Below are positions 34,030-46,582 of a stretch of DNA of 64,000 nucleotides, piece after piece. Source of the stretch: Lepas anatifera (taxonomy: Eukaryota > Arthropoda > Thecostraca > Lepadidae); contig JAOTON010001351.1 of assembly GCA_034440635.1 (NCBI GenBank), positions 1,656,001 to 1,720,000 of the forward strand, read 5' to 3'. Under the pieces are notes generated by a model. That model searched no databases. It had not been told where the DNA came from and saw only the letters and a list, made by a program, of their open reading frames with translations. Every line of letters begins with the position of its first letter. The stretch's first letter is position 1. The position numbers and the translations under genes are program-made.

Positions 34030-35240
34030 TGGCTTATCACCACTGCCCTGAACAGTGTCACCCTATCTCATCACTGCCGCCCTGATTCGTGTTGCCCCTG
34101 GCAGGTTTCACCGTCCCAGGCTCATTATATGCACCCTGATTGGTTCCACCTCCAGATCATCAATGCCGCCTGGCTCATCACTTTCCCCCTGATTTGTAAT
34201 GCCACATCACTGCCGCCCCCGCCTGACCACTGCCATCCCCGGTTGATCCCTACCACCCCTGGTTCACCACTGCCGCCCGTGGTTCGTCACAGCCCCCTGA
34301 TTCTTCCCGCCCCCTGGCTGACCACTATCGCCCCTGGTTCATTAAATTCCACTCCCTGGCTGATCACTGCCGCCCCCTTACTGATAACTTCCGCCCCCTA
34401 ACTGATCACTGCCGCTCCCTGGCTGATAACTGCCGCCCCTAGCTGATCGCTGCCGCCCCCTGGCTGATCACTGCCACCCCTGACTGATAACTGCCACCCC
34501 TTGGCTGATGACTGCCGTCCCTGGCTGATGACTGCCGCCTCTGGCTGATCACTGCCGCCCCCTGGCTGATAACTGCCACCTCCTGGCCGATAACTTCCGC
34601 CCCTGGCTGGTCACTGCCGCCCCTGACTGATAAATGCCGGCCCTTGGCTGATAACTGCCGCCCCCGGCTGGTCACTGCCCTCACTGGCTTATCACTGCCG
34701 CCCCCTGTCGGATAACTGCCGCCCCCCTGACTGATAACTGCCGCCCCTGGTTGATCACTGCCGCCCCCGGTGGATTGGTAACTGCCACCCCCTGACTGAT
34801 AACAGCCTCCCCCTGGCTGATCACTGCTGCACCCTGACTGACCACTGCCGCCCCCTAACCGATAACTGCCGCCCCTTGGCTGCTAACTGCCGCCCCTGGA
34901 CGATCATTGCCGCTCCCTGTCAGATAACTGCTGCCCCCTGACTGATAACTGCCGCCCCCTGGCTGATAACTGCTGCCCCCTGGCTGATAACTGCCGCCCA
35001 CGGCTGATCACTGCCGCCCCTGACTGATAACTGCTGCCCCTTGGCTGATAAATGCTGCCCCTGGCTGATCACTGCCGCCCCCTGACTGATCACTGCCACT
35101 CTCTGAATGATAACTGCGACCCCTGGCTGATAACTCTCGCCCCTGGCTGATAACTCTCGCCCCTGGCTGATCACTGCCGCCCCTGGCTGATCACTGCCTT
35201 GCCTGGCTGATCACTGCCGCCCCTGGTTCATCACTGTAGT
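34030..35240. repeat. Decayed minisatellite, about 20-bp unit
   Basis: Dozens of variants of CTGGCTGATCACTGCCGCCC with 18-22-bp spacing. Main alternations are GATCACT/GATAACT and CCCCTGG/CCCCCTGA. Long minus-strand frames (for example 34684-34439 and 35174-34920) are repeat artefacts. Confidence 0.85.
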
Positions 35241-35659
35241 CTCCCGGGGCAGTGAGCATTCTGGGGATATCTGGGCAATTAGCGTTTTGGGGGCATCCTT
35301 TTGTGGATATCACTTGCATCATATCATATCTGAGGAGCGTTAGTTTTTGTCATTTATTCACCGTAGTAGTTTTTCAGCTTTTACATAACGTCGAGTTTCA
35401 TGTTACCTAGTCGCTGACGTTAGTATGTTGTGTGAAATTGTCTGTGCCATTTTTCAGTATTTGTATATCATTTTTTATTTATTTATTTTACATTTTTTTA
35501 TATAATCTTCGGATACCATTTTCACAACCTGACCTGTTTTACCACCTGATTTGTTGAAACTCGTACAGAAATGTCCTATTTACGTATTTTATGTAGTGTT
35601 CTGGGCGCCGTATGACCTTGGCTGTCGGCGAGCCCTAAAACCCCAAAGATGATGATGGA
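35241..35659. other. Non-repetitive spacer inside the large element
   Basis: AT-rich stretch between two minisatellite arrays. No coding evidence. Confidence 0.5.
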
Positions 35660-36680
35660 CCGTCTCCCGGCTGATCACTGCCGCCCCTGGTTCATCACTG
35701 CCGTCCTAATCCATGCCGCCTCTGGCTAATCGATGCTGTCCCCGGCATATTTAGACCCAAATGCGCATCGTCCCGACTCATCGCTGCCACCCCTGGTTTA
35801 TCACTGGCACCCCCTGGGTGATCACTGTCTCCCCTGGTTCATCACTGCCGCCCTGATTAATCATTGCTACCCTGGTTCACGCCACCCCTGGCTAATCAAT
35901 GCTGTCACCGTTTCTTTATTAACCCATATATGAGCGGTGCCTGGTTAGACACTTCCTCCCTGAAATCATCACTGCCGCCCCCGGATGATCACTGCCACCC
36001 CTGGTTTATCACTGCCCAGGAGACCAATCCAGTCATGTCCCCCAAAACCGGTCAAACTTAGGCCCTGCTGCCACCACAGTTTTGTCAGCAGGAATCTCTA
36101 ACACCCTCTTTCAGAAAGCAAACACTAGCCCACTATCGTTTAATCGTTATCTGTTTGTCTATAGGAGGAATTCCCCAAACCATGTAAATGGTAGACTGCT
36201 ACTGCCGTGCTTTTACTGTTTTAGTGTCAGCCAGGGCGATATTTTTTATCTCTTTGGGGTGTGCGAGCACCCCCAATCGTAATTTGAGCACCCCAAATAC
36301 GTGTGTCGCCCCCCCCCGGCTAAGCATCGCTGCTCTGATTCATGCCACCTCCGTCTAACCACTGTGATTCGTGCCGCCCCCGGTTCATCACTATCACCCT
36401 GATCTATGCCGCCTCTTGTCCATCACTGCCACCCTGATTCGTGCCAGCAATGATTTATCACTGCCGCCCTGATTCAAAAAGCACCAGGCTCATCACTGCT
36501 GGCAATGGTTCACCAGTGCTATCCACGGCTTATCACTGCCACCCTGTTTCATGCCGCTCCCAGCTCATCACTACCGCCTCGGCTAATGAATGCCGCCCCT
36601 GACATATCACTCCGCTCTAATTCGTGCCGCCCCGGGCTCGTGACTACCGCCCCCAGCTCAGGAACGGCGGATTCCATTTT
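35660..36680. repeat. Further decayed minisatellite arrays with an internal hAT-like end
   Basis: Same CACTGCCGCCC / GATCACTGCC theme at 35660-36030 and 36310-36680. Between them a CAGGGCGATATTTTTTATC end (36231) followed by CTTTGGGGTG and GAGCACCCCC duplicates the left terminus of the whole element at 33927-34000. Confidence 0.7.
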
Positions 36681-37194
36681 CTGACGGGTGTGCAATATTT
36701 TGGGGAAGGGGCGCCTTCCTTCTCAGGAGGGAGGGGGCGCCTCCATCCCCAGGGGGCACCTTTGGCTCCCTAGGGGCGCCCACTCAGGGGGGGCGCCGAC
36801 ATCATTTCCCTGTGTTGAGTGGATAAATTGGGTCTATTTGCTCTCCATGGGAAGGCTTTGATGACAGGGGGCACCATTCATGTTTGAAACTGCTTTTATT
36901 TTGCACAGAGACCCTACCTCTTCAAATAGGCCGTGTTTAGGCCTGATGTTTTCTTGGATGGCTGGGGGCACCACCGAAATCCGGGGGTGCTTCCCCGGAC
37001 AAAGCCAAAACTGGGTGTGTAAAAATATATTTTTGCACACCCTCATTTTTTTCAGGGTGGGAAATTACACACCCTTGTTTGACAATGTCGTACCTTTTTC
37101 ACCAGCTAGAGCATTCTGCCGCCTTTCCAAGAACCCGGGAGAGTATGGGTACGTAATCCGTGTCCAGCTAATGCCTCATAATCGCCAATAATCG

Positions 37195-38760
37195 TACCGG
37201 CGGAGCTAGTCTGGTGCCCCTTGAGCTCATCCGGTGCCCACTGAGCTGGTCTTGGCCACTTAAGCTGATCGCATGCCCTCTACGCTGATCGCATGCCCTC
37301 TAAGCTGAGCTGGTGCCTCTTGTGTCAAGCTGATGCCCATTGAGTAAATAATTGTGCCTCTTGAACCTAGCTAATACTCTCTGAGTTAGTCTGATACCTC
37401 CGAGCTCGCCTGGTGCCCTATTAGCTGTTTAAGTGCCCCTTGAGCTGATCTGAGCCCCCTGAGCCGATTGCATGCTCCGCAGATTTGATCTCCTGTCCCC
37501 CGAGCCAATATGGTGGCTCTTGAGCTGATCAGGTGCCCCCTGATCTGGTTATTGATGTCACCCTAGATAATCTAGTGCCCCTTGAGCTGGTCTGGTGCAC
37601 CCTGAACGGATCTTGTGTTCTCTGAGCTGATCTATGCCCCTGCTTTGGTCTGGGGGCTAGGAGCTGATCTGGGCCCCCGGGCTGATCAATCTGGTTCCTC
37701 CTGAGCAGATATGTTTCTTCCTGAGCGAAACCAATGCCCCTTAGTCGATCTGGTACCTCCTGAGCCAAAATTCTGCCTCCTTAGCTCATATCATGCACTC
37801 TGAGCTAGTCTAGTACCCCCTGAGCTAGTTTGGTGCCCCTGAGCCAACTCCTTAACTGATCTACTCCCTGCTCTGGTCTGGGGACTAGGAGCTTATCTGG
37901 GCTCCCGTGCTGATCGATCTGGTGCCCATTGAGCAGGTATATTGTCCCTGAGCTAAACTAATGCCCCTGAGTTGATCTGGTGCCCCTGTGTCATCATTGT
38001 GCCTCCTAAATCCATCTGATACCTTCTGAGCTAGTCTGGTGCCCCTGAGCTAATATGGTGCCCTTTAAGCTGACCTAGGCCTCCTGGGTTGATTACGTCA
38101 TTTCCCAAGCAGCTCTCAAGCCCTGAGCTGAGCTGGGCCCACAGAGGCTAATGAGCACCCCTGAGCTGGTATGGGGCTCCTGAGCTGATTAAATGCCTCC
38201 TGACTTGATTTGGAACCCCCGAGCTGATCTGGGCCCCGAGCTGGTCAGGGATCACTGATCTGATCCATTGTCCCCGAATCTGATATGGTGCCCTATGGGC
38301 CGACCTGGTGTCCCCTGAGCAGCTTTGGGGCCCCTGAACTGATTGGGCCCCGAGCTGTTGAGGGATCCTTGAGCTGATTTAGAGCCCCTGACTTGATCTT
38401 GCACCCTGACCGTACTTGAGGCCCCTGAACTGATCTGGGGCCCCAAGAGCTGTTTTAGGGCCCAAAAGCGGATCTGGGTTCTGGGGGCGCCCTGAGCTGG
38501 TATGGGCCTTGGGAGTATCCTGAGCTGGTCTGGACGATGAGCTTGTAAGAGCCCCTTAAGCCGGCCTGAGGCTCCCTGAGGTGATCTGGCAACTTAAATT
38601 ACTCTTGGGCTCCTTGAGCTAGCCCTATGAGCCTATCTGCGGTCCATTGAGCTAGTCTGATGACCCCCCCATATCTGGGGCCACTGCGCTAGTCTAGTCC
38701 CTAGGCGAAGCATGAGCTGCTCTGGGGGGCTCCTCTGATCCAAATCAGGGGCCCCCTGAG
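37195..38760. repeat. Decayed minisatellite, about 19-20-bp unit (GAGCTGATCTGGTGCCCC)
   Basis: Many diverged copies of a GAGCTGATCTGGTGCCCCT-like unit. It shares CTGATC and CCCC with the 34-kb array and may be a further derivative. No credible gene. Confidence 0.8.
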
Positions 38761-39784
38761 CTGGTCTTGAACAGACAGAGAATAAGAACACAAGGCAAAC
38801 TCTTATCACCTGGGGTCACGGGCTAGTCTAGTTCCCTGGGGGCACATCCGGGGGATGGGGGGGGCAGCTGCTCTGAAGGACTCTGATCCACACTAGGGGG
38901 CCCTAAGCTGATCTTGAATAGATGGGGAGTAAGAACACAGTGCAAACCCCCTTGGAAAATGGAGTTAAAGAGGAATGAGTCATCGCTAAAACGGCTTGTG
39001 ACGCCTAGACACCCCGGGTTATATAAATTGCTAATTATACTGGTGGATTCTAGGGAGGGGTGATAAAAGTCACGTGTCACTGAGCTCAGAGCACAGTTCC
39101 CTGAGCCAGGATTTCTACTAATTAATTTAAATGAATCAAGAACTAGGTTTTAACAATTTTCAGCCCTATCACATCATCCCCATCCAAACTACCAGCCTGT
39201 TTACCTTTTCTTTACTCCACTGGGCCCGATCCTTGAAAATATGAAACTTTAAACGTGTTAGAAAGGTACCTCGCAAATTATTCCGGCAGCAAAAATTGTA
39301 TTTGTCCAATGCCACTATGCCACTCCTCCTCCCACGGCCCTTGTGGAAACCGCGGAACTTGATCCCCATTCAACCAGGGCTCACTCGTCACGACAAAACC
39401 AGTGGGCATAAAAAAATGAATTTTCGACTCCAATACGTCTTAGCTCGCACATAGTACCAGATATCATAGGCTCCGATGATTTCTCTGATGTCGAGTACTT
39501 GCATGAGTTGGCTGATGTGTACTTAAATATATCCAAAACAGTCGTGTTTTGGCTATTTTCATGAGATTCGGTGAGAATTCCTTCTTTTTCCGGTTTTAAT
39601 TCAGTTTTCCTTTCCCGTCAATGCTTAATTTGCATTTTTCTTGGACCAAAGGTACCCAAAAGCTGATATTACCTAAGATATATTAAGTTTTTTTAGGTTA
39701 CGTTAAAACTGCTCATTCTCTCTTTGGGGTGCCCCTCAAAGGTGGTGTGCCCCCATACCAAAGCTCTGGCTGCGCCCCTGATCG
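38761..39784. other. Non-array interior of the large element
   Basis: Contains a short duplicated block (CTCTGATCCA.A about 38730 and 38885) and otherwise unassigned sequence, ending in the internal hAT-like terminus near 39781. Confidence 0.35.
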
Positions 39785-40198
39785 TGGATAGATTCAAAAC
39801 TCAGATTGGATTATTTCAAGATGTGTATGTAGCTTTGGGATGTCGCCTAAAAAGCAAACACGTTTGGCAAAAGCTGTAGAATATCTGCCTAACATTAACA
39901 TACAATGTTGCCTGTGCTATAAAAGGCGCAAAAAAGCAATGAATAACATATTTGGTGCAATGAAGGGGTGCCGCCCCCGCCACGCCGCCGCCCCTATGGG
40001 ATGCCGCCCCCCACCGGCTGAGCACCCCCAAAGATTTTTGGAAAATTACACCTCTGATTAGCAACCGTTTCAAACTCGTCTGATTCTCCTGTTTTTTAAA
40101 TGTGTTACATATTTTACGCTAATGTACACCAAAAGAGGATATTATTTCTATGTTTCTGAAATACAACGGCGATGCCCTCTCCCAAGGATAGAGGTGGG

Positions 40199-40223
40199 GA
40201 AGAGAGCGAGAGAGAGAGAGAGA
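40199..40223. repeat. (GA)n microsatellite
   Basis: AGAGAGCGAGAGAGAGAGAG tract of about 25 bp. Confidence 0.8.
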
Positions 40224-40411
40224 AATTTGTGACCTCTTCAGTGATCTTGCTAAGTGTTTCTCAGATTTTGCAGTCTCCTCGATGAGAGTTCAAGCTATCT
40301 CCTTTTGTTAGGGGGCCAGCTTTCATTTTCATGTGCCTGCCAGAAATGAACGGACTAACAGGGACACAAACGATTGGGAGCTTTGCACTAATCAAACTAT
40401 TTTTATTCCAG

Positions 40412-40532
40412 AGTTGGTATGGAAGAATTTAAACTGAGCCCACATACTGAATATGAGGCCCGGATGCGTAAACTTGGGAAACGTCTCGCGCGAAAACTGA
40501 ACGTGAACTACTTCGATTACATCGATGAATCG
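40412..40532 (+). CDS. Candidate coding exon, unknown product
   Basis: A 121-nt segment lies between a pyrimidine-rich acceptor (TTTTTATTCCAG, AG at 40410-40411) and donor TCG|GTAATG at 40533. Entry phase 2, exit phase 0. It encodes about 40 residues: VGMEEFKLSPHTEYEARMRK, then LGKRLARKLNVNYFDYIDES, a charged, helix-prone sequence. If joined to the exon ending at 31729 (exit phase 2), the frame is kept. The frame reaches no stop inside the segment. Family not recognised. The donor is weaker than the two upstream ones. Confidence 0.45.
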
Positions 40533-41669
40533 GTAATGACCTTTTATGGGTTGAGTGCAATGTTCAGTTTGAAATATATATAAAATAAAATTGAATGCAG
40601 ACATCCGCACTTGACACCAAAAAATAGAATAAAAAACTACGAACAAGCACAGTAAGTAATCTCAATACGATTAGGAGTCAGCCAGGACTGTGATTTTAGC
40701 AGACGCCACGGGTTTGCACTCAGGCGAGTTGTTTGTCCGCAGTCTTTCCACGACATTCGGCATCGACCCAGCACAGACCTGCCTCCTAACTGGATTCCAG
40801 CCTGAGCGGGAGCGGGCTTCTTTTGAGCGCGAACCCCCGGAGAGATGCTCGGGCTGTGACACGTCTCGTTCTCTTACTGGGGAGTGACCGCCAGTTTGGC
40901 TCCAGAGGCCGGATAACACGCCCGCCCCTACCACAAGCTCTGCGTGGGTTGCACAGTGCGACTACTCGTACGCCAGTGAATGGCCTGCGTCTTCGCTGCG
41001 AGGCATATGCGGCTCCAGACACAAAAGCACGCAAAAGTATCTGAAGAGCTGGCTGCTTCCTGGATGGTCGTAAAGTGAGCTGACAATTACTTGCTCGTGT
41101 GGCCTTTGATGCCGACAGTTTTTGGACGTCTCATTATCATTTTTTACCATGTTCGGAGTTATCCTAGGTTTGAGAATTTATGATGATCAAAGCAACTATA
41201 TACGTGTGTTCAATTGTGTCGCGATTGGGTGAATACATTGCGTGTCCAACAGACGAGTATGCTTAGTATCTTAGAGCGAGTATGCTACGAGTATCTTAGC
41301 ATGCTACGCCGGGCGAACGGCTACCTGCTGACTCCATGCTGAGTGCTCCTCTTTCCCAACATTTTCAAAACTAAAACTGGCTAAGGATGCTGCATCATGC
41401 AAGTTAGCTGTTGAATAGTTTGACGCATCCTTACGCGATACTCATCGGTCAATCGGTCTATTTTGAAAAAAGTGTAAATCACCAAATAAAATAAAACTTG
41501 CCCGGCTCCATAGCGAGGAACGACCAACAACGAAGTTTAAAAAACAATGCGAACGGACAGCATATGTGCTAACATGGATAGCCATCCTTGTTTCAGACAA
41601 TGAATAATTTCAGATGTGGAAACAAACAACGTTTTCATCCAATAACACACAAATATTTCTTGCATGCCA

Positions 41670-41670
<1 letters not shown>
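40533..41670. other. No recognisable gene
   Basis: Unassigned. 40690-41040 is GC-rich with overlapping frames on both strands that have no recognised motif. Confidence 0.35.

Positions 41671-41730
<60 letters not shown>
41671..41730. repeat. (TA)30 microsatellite
   Basis: Uninterrupted TA dinucleotides for 60 bp. Confidence 0.95.
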
Positions 41731-41731
<1 letters not shown>

Positions 41732-42937
41732 CGGACCAGAAACAATGACAGCTCATTTCACTTATCCAAAAATATCATTGTCAAAAATCCACAAATCAAT
41801 CATTTAGCACATATACAAGCATTTAAAGAATGATGTCTTTAAAGAACAATGGTAGTTGATGTATATTAATTAGGAATGCTGCCACAAAATAAACAACAGA
41901 TTAGCAGACACATGCACACTGTCATTAAAAATACTATAAAAACGGTATGGTTTTTCTTTCGCGTCATATTTTCACACGGCCAAAATTTATCCTGGATGTC
42001 ACAAAAGAAGCCTCTGCTATTATCCTTGTCTGGTGTCCTATGACCTAGTGACCTTGAAATGTGTAGCCACCTAGACTCAAAGTATTGTTGGTGGTATTTA
42101 ATTTTTGTGTATACAATGATTGCCACAGTCTGAGATCTGAAAGTCTTCAGCTTTCACAGATTTTTCCTTACATATTTACACAAGCATCTATATTTGCATA
42201 CCACAATAAGTTTCATCAAATCAGATATCAGACTACTGAAAGACATAATGGCTGACCATGCTCTGTATTCTCCACACATCATCTTCTTTAATTTTTGGGG
42301 TAAATACCTAAAGAACCTTTGAAGTATTTTTTCTAAAAATGAAATTTATATGCCTAAAAATCACTGAGCCTGCTCTAATGGTCACATTCTTCTTCCATCG
42401 AATAGTATTTCAACAACTAAATAAATATACAGCAAAGCTAGAGTCAGATATAGGTAACATATAAATATTTTATATTTCCAATGTTTGACATTGAACATGC
42501 TTCCCTGATTATGTTCCTGGAATAATGTTTGCCAGAATTTCTATGTCATTTAAATATAAATATGGATAGGACACCTTCAGTTTTGTGAGTTATCACTGGT
42601 GATTTTTGCTCTTTTTGTTTCATAGAAAAGATTGCATTCCCATTTGAGTATATATGACGCTAATATACCTTTTCAATGTCCTATAATATGGTGTCCCTTG
42701 GTTCCATTTTTCGGGCTCTGGTGCACAAAGTGGTGAGCAGTTTCTTTTATTTTCTGGAGCCTTATCTTTTTAAGAGTATGTGGTTGACCAACACAATTTA
42801 GGAATAAGCCTTGATGATAAAATATTTGATCCTTTTCATCAAGTCTCACATGATGACTGCCTTTTTGATCATGAATTGTATGAGAAAACTAGAAACTCAT
42901 AAGGTCTATAATTAATAAACTAGATGATTTAACACAT
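41731..42937. other. No recognisable gene
   Basis: AT-rich unassigned sequence upstream of the LINE endonuclease segment. It may include the LINE 5' region. Confidence 0.35.
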
Positions 42938-45900
42938 TTGCTACCTTCCTTACCAGCAAAACAACAAATTCTAACTCTGTCTGAGACATGGCTTTCCCCC
43001 AATCTGGAAAAGTACTTTGACATCCCTGGTTATAAGTCATTCTTTTCCTGTCGCAAGAACAAGGGAGGTGGTGGAGTAGGAATGTATGTTTCTAATTACC
43101 CTGAGCCTGAATTTCAACCTTGAGCGGCTGGGGGGGGCGAAATTCGCCTCCCTCCTGGTTTTCCCCAGATAGCTCAAAAACAAAGAGACGCAGAGCAATG
43201 AAACTTACAGTACCTTATCCCTGATCAATTGTACACATTTTGCAAAAAAAATTAAATTAAAGTCATGTCAGGTCAAGGAGCTATTTAAGGTCAAAGGACC
43301 CGACCTCAAAACCTAAAATCAACAAGTTTGAAGCGGAGCCCAGGGAACATCAGCGAACCGATCAGTTTGAAACTTCCACAATATGATCAGGTCATTGGTT
43401 GGGGTCTAAAAATCTGCTATCTCGGAATTTTTATATTGTTGACCTAAGGTGGGGTCAATTTTCCGGTCACCCCATTATAAGTCTATGGGGAAAAATAGAA
43501 TGGGCTCGTTTTCAGTAAATACTGGATAGATAAAGCTGAAAATCCTCAAACCGTCTATTCTTACCACGATCTTGACCATAAACTTGAGTTTTTAAGAACC
43601 TGACCTCTCAAAGGTCATGTCAGGTCACGGAGCATAGAGTGATTGTTTTGCCAATAACTTCTCATTGAATTGAGATAAAGCTCCCATTTTGCTTGCATTG
43701 TGCTTATATTGTCACGAGGAGTCGATTGATATGTCACATGACCATACCAGGTCACTCTGTGACCCTGACCTACCTCGAGGTCAGGTCATTTTCACAATTT
43801 GACCTAGCGAGACCATATTATACATAATTTGATTCGCCGCGATGAGAGAAATCCAATGATGTATAACGATTTTCTCTAGCTCCCCTGCGGGCAGATCTAG
43901 AGAGAGAAACGTACACTGCTCTTTTGTAAGCTTATGGAACCTTCTTTGACCTATGCTGACCTCAATATTGACCTGACATAAAAATTCTTTGCATAAAATC
44001 TCTTCGTCTTGTCGAGAGCTTTTGAACGCCACCCGTAATTTTCCTTTAGCTTTCGTGGGAAATGACATACGGAGGAGGGGGGCGACAAACCCCCACCCCA
44101 GCGAGGCGCGTCATGCCAGGGACCCCAGCAGGGTGCGTGTTAATAAATCAATTCTATGCAACCATGCCATCATATAACTTCTTACCTCTGATTACTGAAA
44201 AACTCGTCATTCTAAGACGAGAGATTCATTATTGGACAACATGTTTGGCAACAATCTGAACAATGTCAAATTTTCTGTCGTAATCGTACATGACCTTTCA
44301 GATCACTACCTGGTAATTACTGGTCTTGTTTCCGTTTGAAGGACTTGGGATTCCCCACAAAAGCAGATAACTTGTTTGACTACCGAAATATTGAGCAATC
44401 AAAGCTTTTCCTCGTGGAGCCAATTTTGCATGTAGAAAGGGAGTATGATGCAAATATTATTTCAGAAACTATCCCTAACGCTTACAGTGAGGGATTGACA
44501 AATTTGCTTATAAAAAGACCCTGAACAGGACAACATCCGTCAGGAAAGCGTGGATTACACCTGGAGTCCTCCAATCAATAAATAAGAGAAATGAGCTCTT
44601 TAAAATGAAACTGCGCAACAATACTGAAGAGAACAAGAGTAACCATTCACGACATTGTAATATTCTTACTGGAGTCATAAGAAGCTAAAAAAAGAACTAT
44701 TTTCACCATAAATTTCGAAACTGCAATGGTAAAACATGCAAAACATGGTCGACAATTTCGGAACTAACGAACGCTAGAAGGAAAGAAGAAACATTGCCTG
44801 GTATGACTACTGGCAGTGAGGGTCGATGCATGAACAATGCGCAGGAACTGGCATATTCCTTTAATGAATTATTTTCTCATGTTGGAATTAGTCTGAAGGA
44901 GAAAATCGTCCCATCGCCTATGAATCCCTTAGTTTTTGTGCCCGCAGTTGATGATCATATGCTATGGACACGAACAACCGAGGAGGAAGTGATACAAATT
45001 GTCAAGAGTCTTAAAAACGTGGGAACTGGTGTTGATGGAATAAATTCCAAAATATTTAAACCTTCATATCAACACATCCTTAGATCTATTCTATATTTGT
45101 TCAACACCGGTATGACAACTCGTGTTTTCCCAATAATAATTGTTGGGGTTTAACGACGCACCAACTGACAGGGTCATACGGCTTCGCCCTGGTGTTTTCC
45201 CAGAATGTTTCAAAATGGCAATAATAAAACCCATATTTAAAGGGGAAAGCCCTGATAAGCTCACAAATTGCAAACCTATTAGTATTCTTCCGTTCCTTTC
45301 TAAGGTACTTGAGAAAATCCTATATAAAAGGATCATAGGTCAGCTGGATATGAACTCTATTATTTCTGATTGACAATTTAGATTTCAGAGAAATAAAACC
45401 ATATACATGCCTATTGTTCCCCTGCAGGACTTTGTAACTAGGGCCTTTGAGGAAAAGTGAAATGTGGTTGGCGTGTTTCTGAACCTTAGGAAAGCTTTTG
45501 ATACGGTTGATTGTGACATCCTATTGAAGAAATTAAAATTATATGGAATCGTCTAGAAACCTCTTGAAATCTTGCACTCTAATTTCTCTAATAGGAAACA
45601 ATGCGTTGAAATGGAAATGGTAAGATCTCAATCAGAAAATGTGTCAGTTGGTGTACCGCAAAGTTCTGTTCTCGGCCCTCTCATTTTCCTTCTTTATGTC
45701 AATGATCTTCCGCGTGTCACTCCGACTGTCAAATGTTTGTTTTTTGCTGATGACGCAGTCTATGTTTTCAAAAATTATGATTTATCTGAACTAGAGCAAC
45801 GAATAAATTCAATATCTAGGACTATTCAGACTATCTTAGAGCTAATTCTCCATCGTTAATACAGATAAAACTTTTTCACAACATTACTCTATCACTCCAT

Positions 45901-46560
45901 GTTATGAGAAGGTAAATATCGCAATTGACCAGAAAGCTATCATTGATAAGAAATAATTGAAGTACTTAGGCGTCATCTTGGATACAAAGATGAAATTTAA
46001 TGCCCATATATCCCATTTTGTAATATCACTAGCCGGGATATTGAATTGGTAAGTAGAATTTGATACTTCATTGATAAAAGGGTTACCACTTTACAATACA
46101 TTAATACTGCCCTACTTATATTACTGCTGTCTTGTCTGGGGAGCAAATTACTCTGCCCAGCTCCAGGAAATCATTATCTTGCAAAAAAAGAACAGTTCGA
46201 ATGATTGAAAAGTGTATCCACCCCGGAGGTCTATACCTATTTTTAGGAAATATAAAATTCTCCAAATAACAGAAGTTGCAAAATATCAACTAATCATAGT
46301 TACCCATAACTTTTTGAGCTTTCATCAAATTTTGGACACGTCCTTAAAGTAAAGCGAGAAAATAGTCTACTAATGAGAAAAAACACGTAGAACAAGAATT
46401 TACTTTCCGGAGATACAGACAGTTCACTCTCTCCTGCCTTGGCCCAAAACTTTGGAATGCTATATTGATGGAGTTCTTCCTTGCAGTTTCAGATAAACCT
46501 CAGAGTAAGAAACAAGTCATGAACATTATTCGTAACCATTTTCATGACTTCTTATGAGTA
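42938..46560 (+). mobile_element. Decayed LINE retrotransposon, interrupted by a TTAA element
   Basis: An endonuclease segment (42938-43120: LTLSETWLSPNLEKYFDIPG and GGGGVGMYVSN) continues after the insertion at 43112-44143 with HDLSDHYLVI near 44290, the SDH motif of APE-type endonucleases. The reverse transcriptase follows in pieces: GVDGINSKIFKP (about 45030), FKMAIIKPIFKGESPDKL and CKPISILPFLSKVLEKIL (45210-45325), FLNLRKAFDTVDCDILLKKL (about 45478-45537), GVPQSSVLGPLIF (about 45650), and FADD at 45743-45754. C-terminal pieces such as LPYLYYCCLVWG are near 46100. Many stops and shifts make it inactive. The clade is not assigned; it resembles CR1/jockey-like LINEs. Confidence 0.9.
43112..44143 (+). 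mobile_element. AGGTCA-rich TTAA-type element inserted in the LINE
   Basis: Splits the LINE endonuclease. Left edge TCAACCTTGAGCGGCTGG, right edge AGCAGGGTGCGTGTTAA, so the left TTAA appears mutated. Internal blocks (GTTGACCTAAGGTGGGGTCA, CTACCTCGAGGTCAGGTCA, GACCTATGCTGACCTCAATA) follow the family order. It is diverged from copy 1. Confidence 0.7.
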
Positions 46561-46582
46561 ACATATGTTTTTGTACCTGTAT

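Larger units (their letters stand above)
33927..40056. mobile_element. 6.1-kb hAT-like element filled with minisatellites
   Basis: Left end CAGGGGTGTAATTTTC, right end (reverse complement) CAGAGGTGTAATTTTC: typical hAT-style termini. TTAGCAAC precedes the left end (33919-33926) and recurs right after the right end (40058-40065, one base offset), a plausible 8-bp target-site duplication. The interior holds no transposase; it is mostly decayed tandem arrays (34030-35240, 35660-36030, 36310-36680, 37195-38760). A second set of hAT-like ends lies inside (36231 CAGGGCGATATTTTTTATC; 39761-39781 ending GCGCCCCTGA), so the structure may be nested. Confidence 0.6.

Noticed and set aside
34018..34401. 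127-codon plus-strand ORF and nearby minus ORFs as proteins
   Set aside because: Derived from the decayed 20-bp minisatellite.
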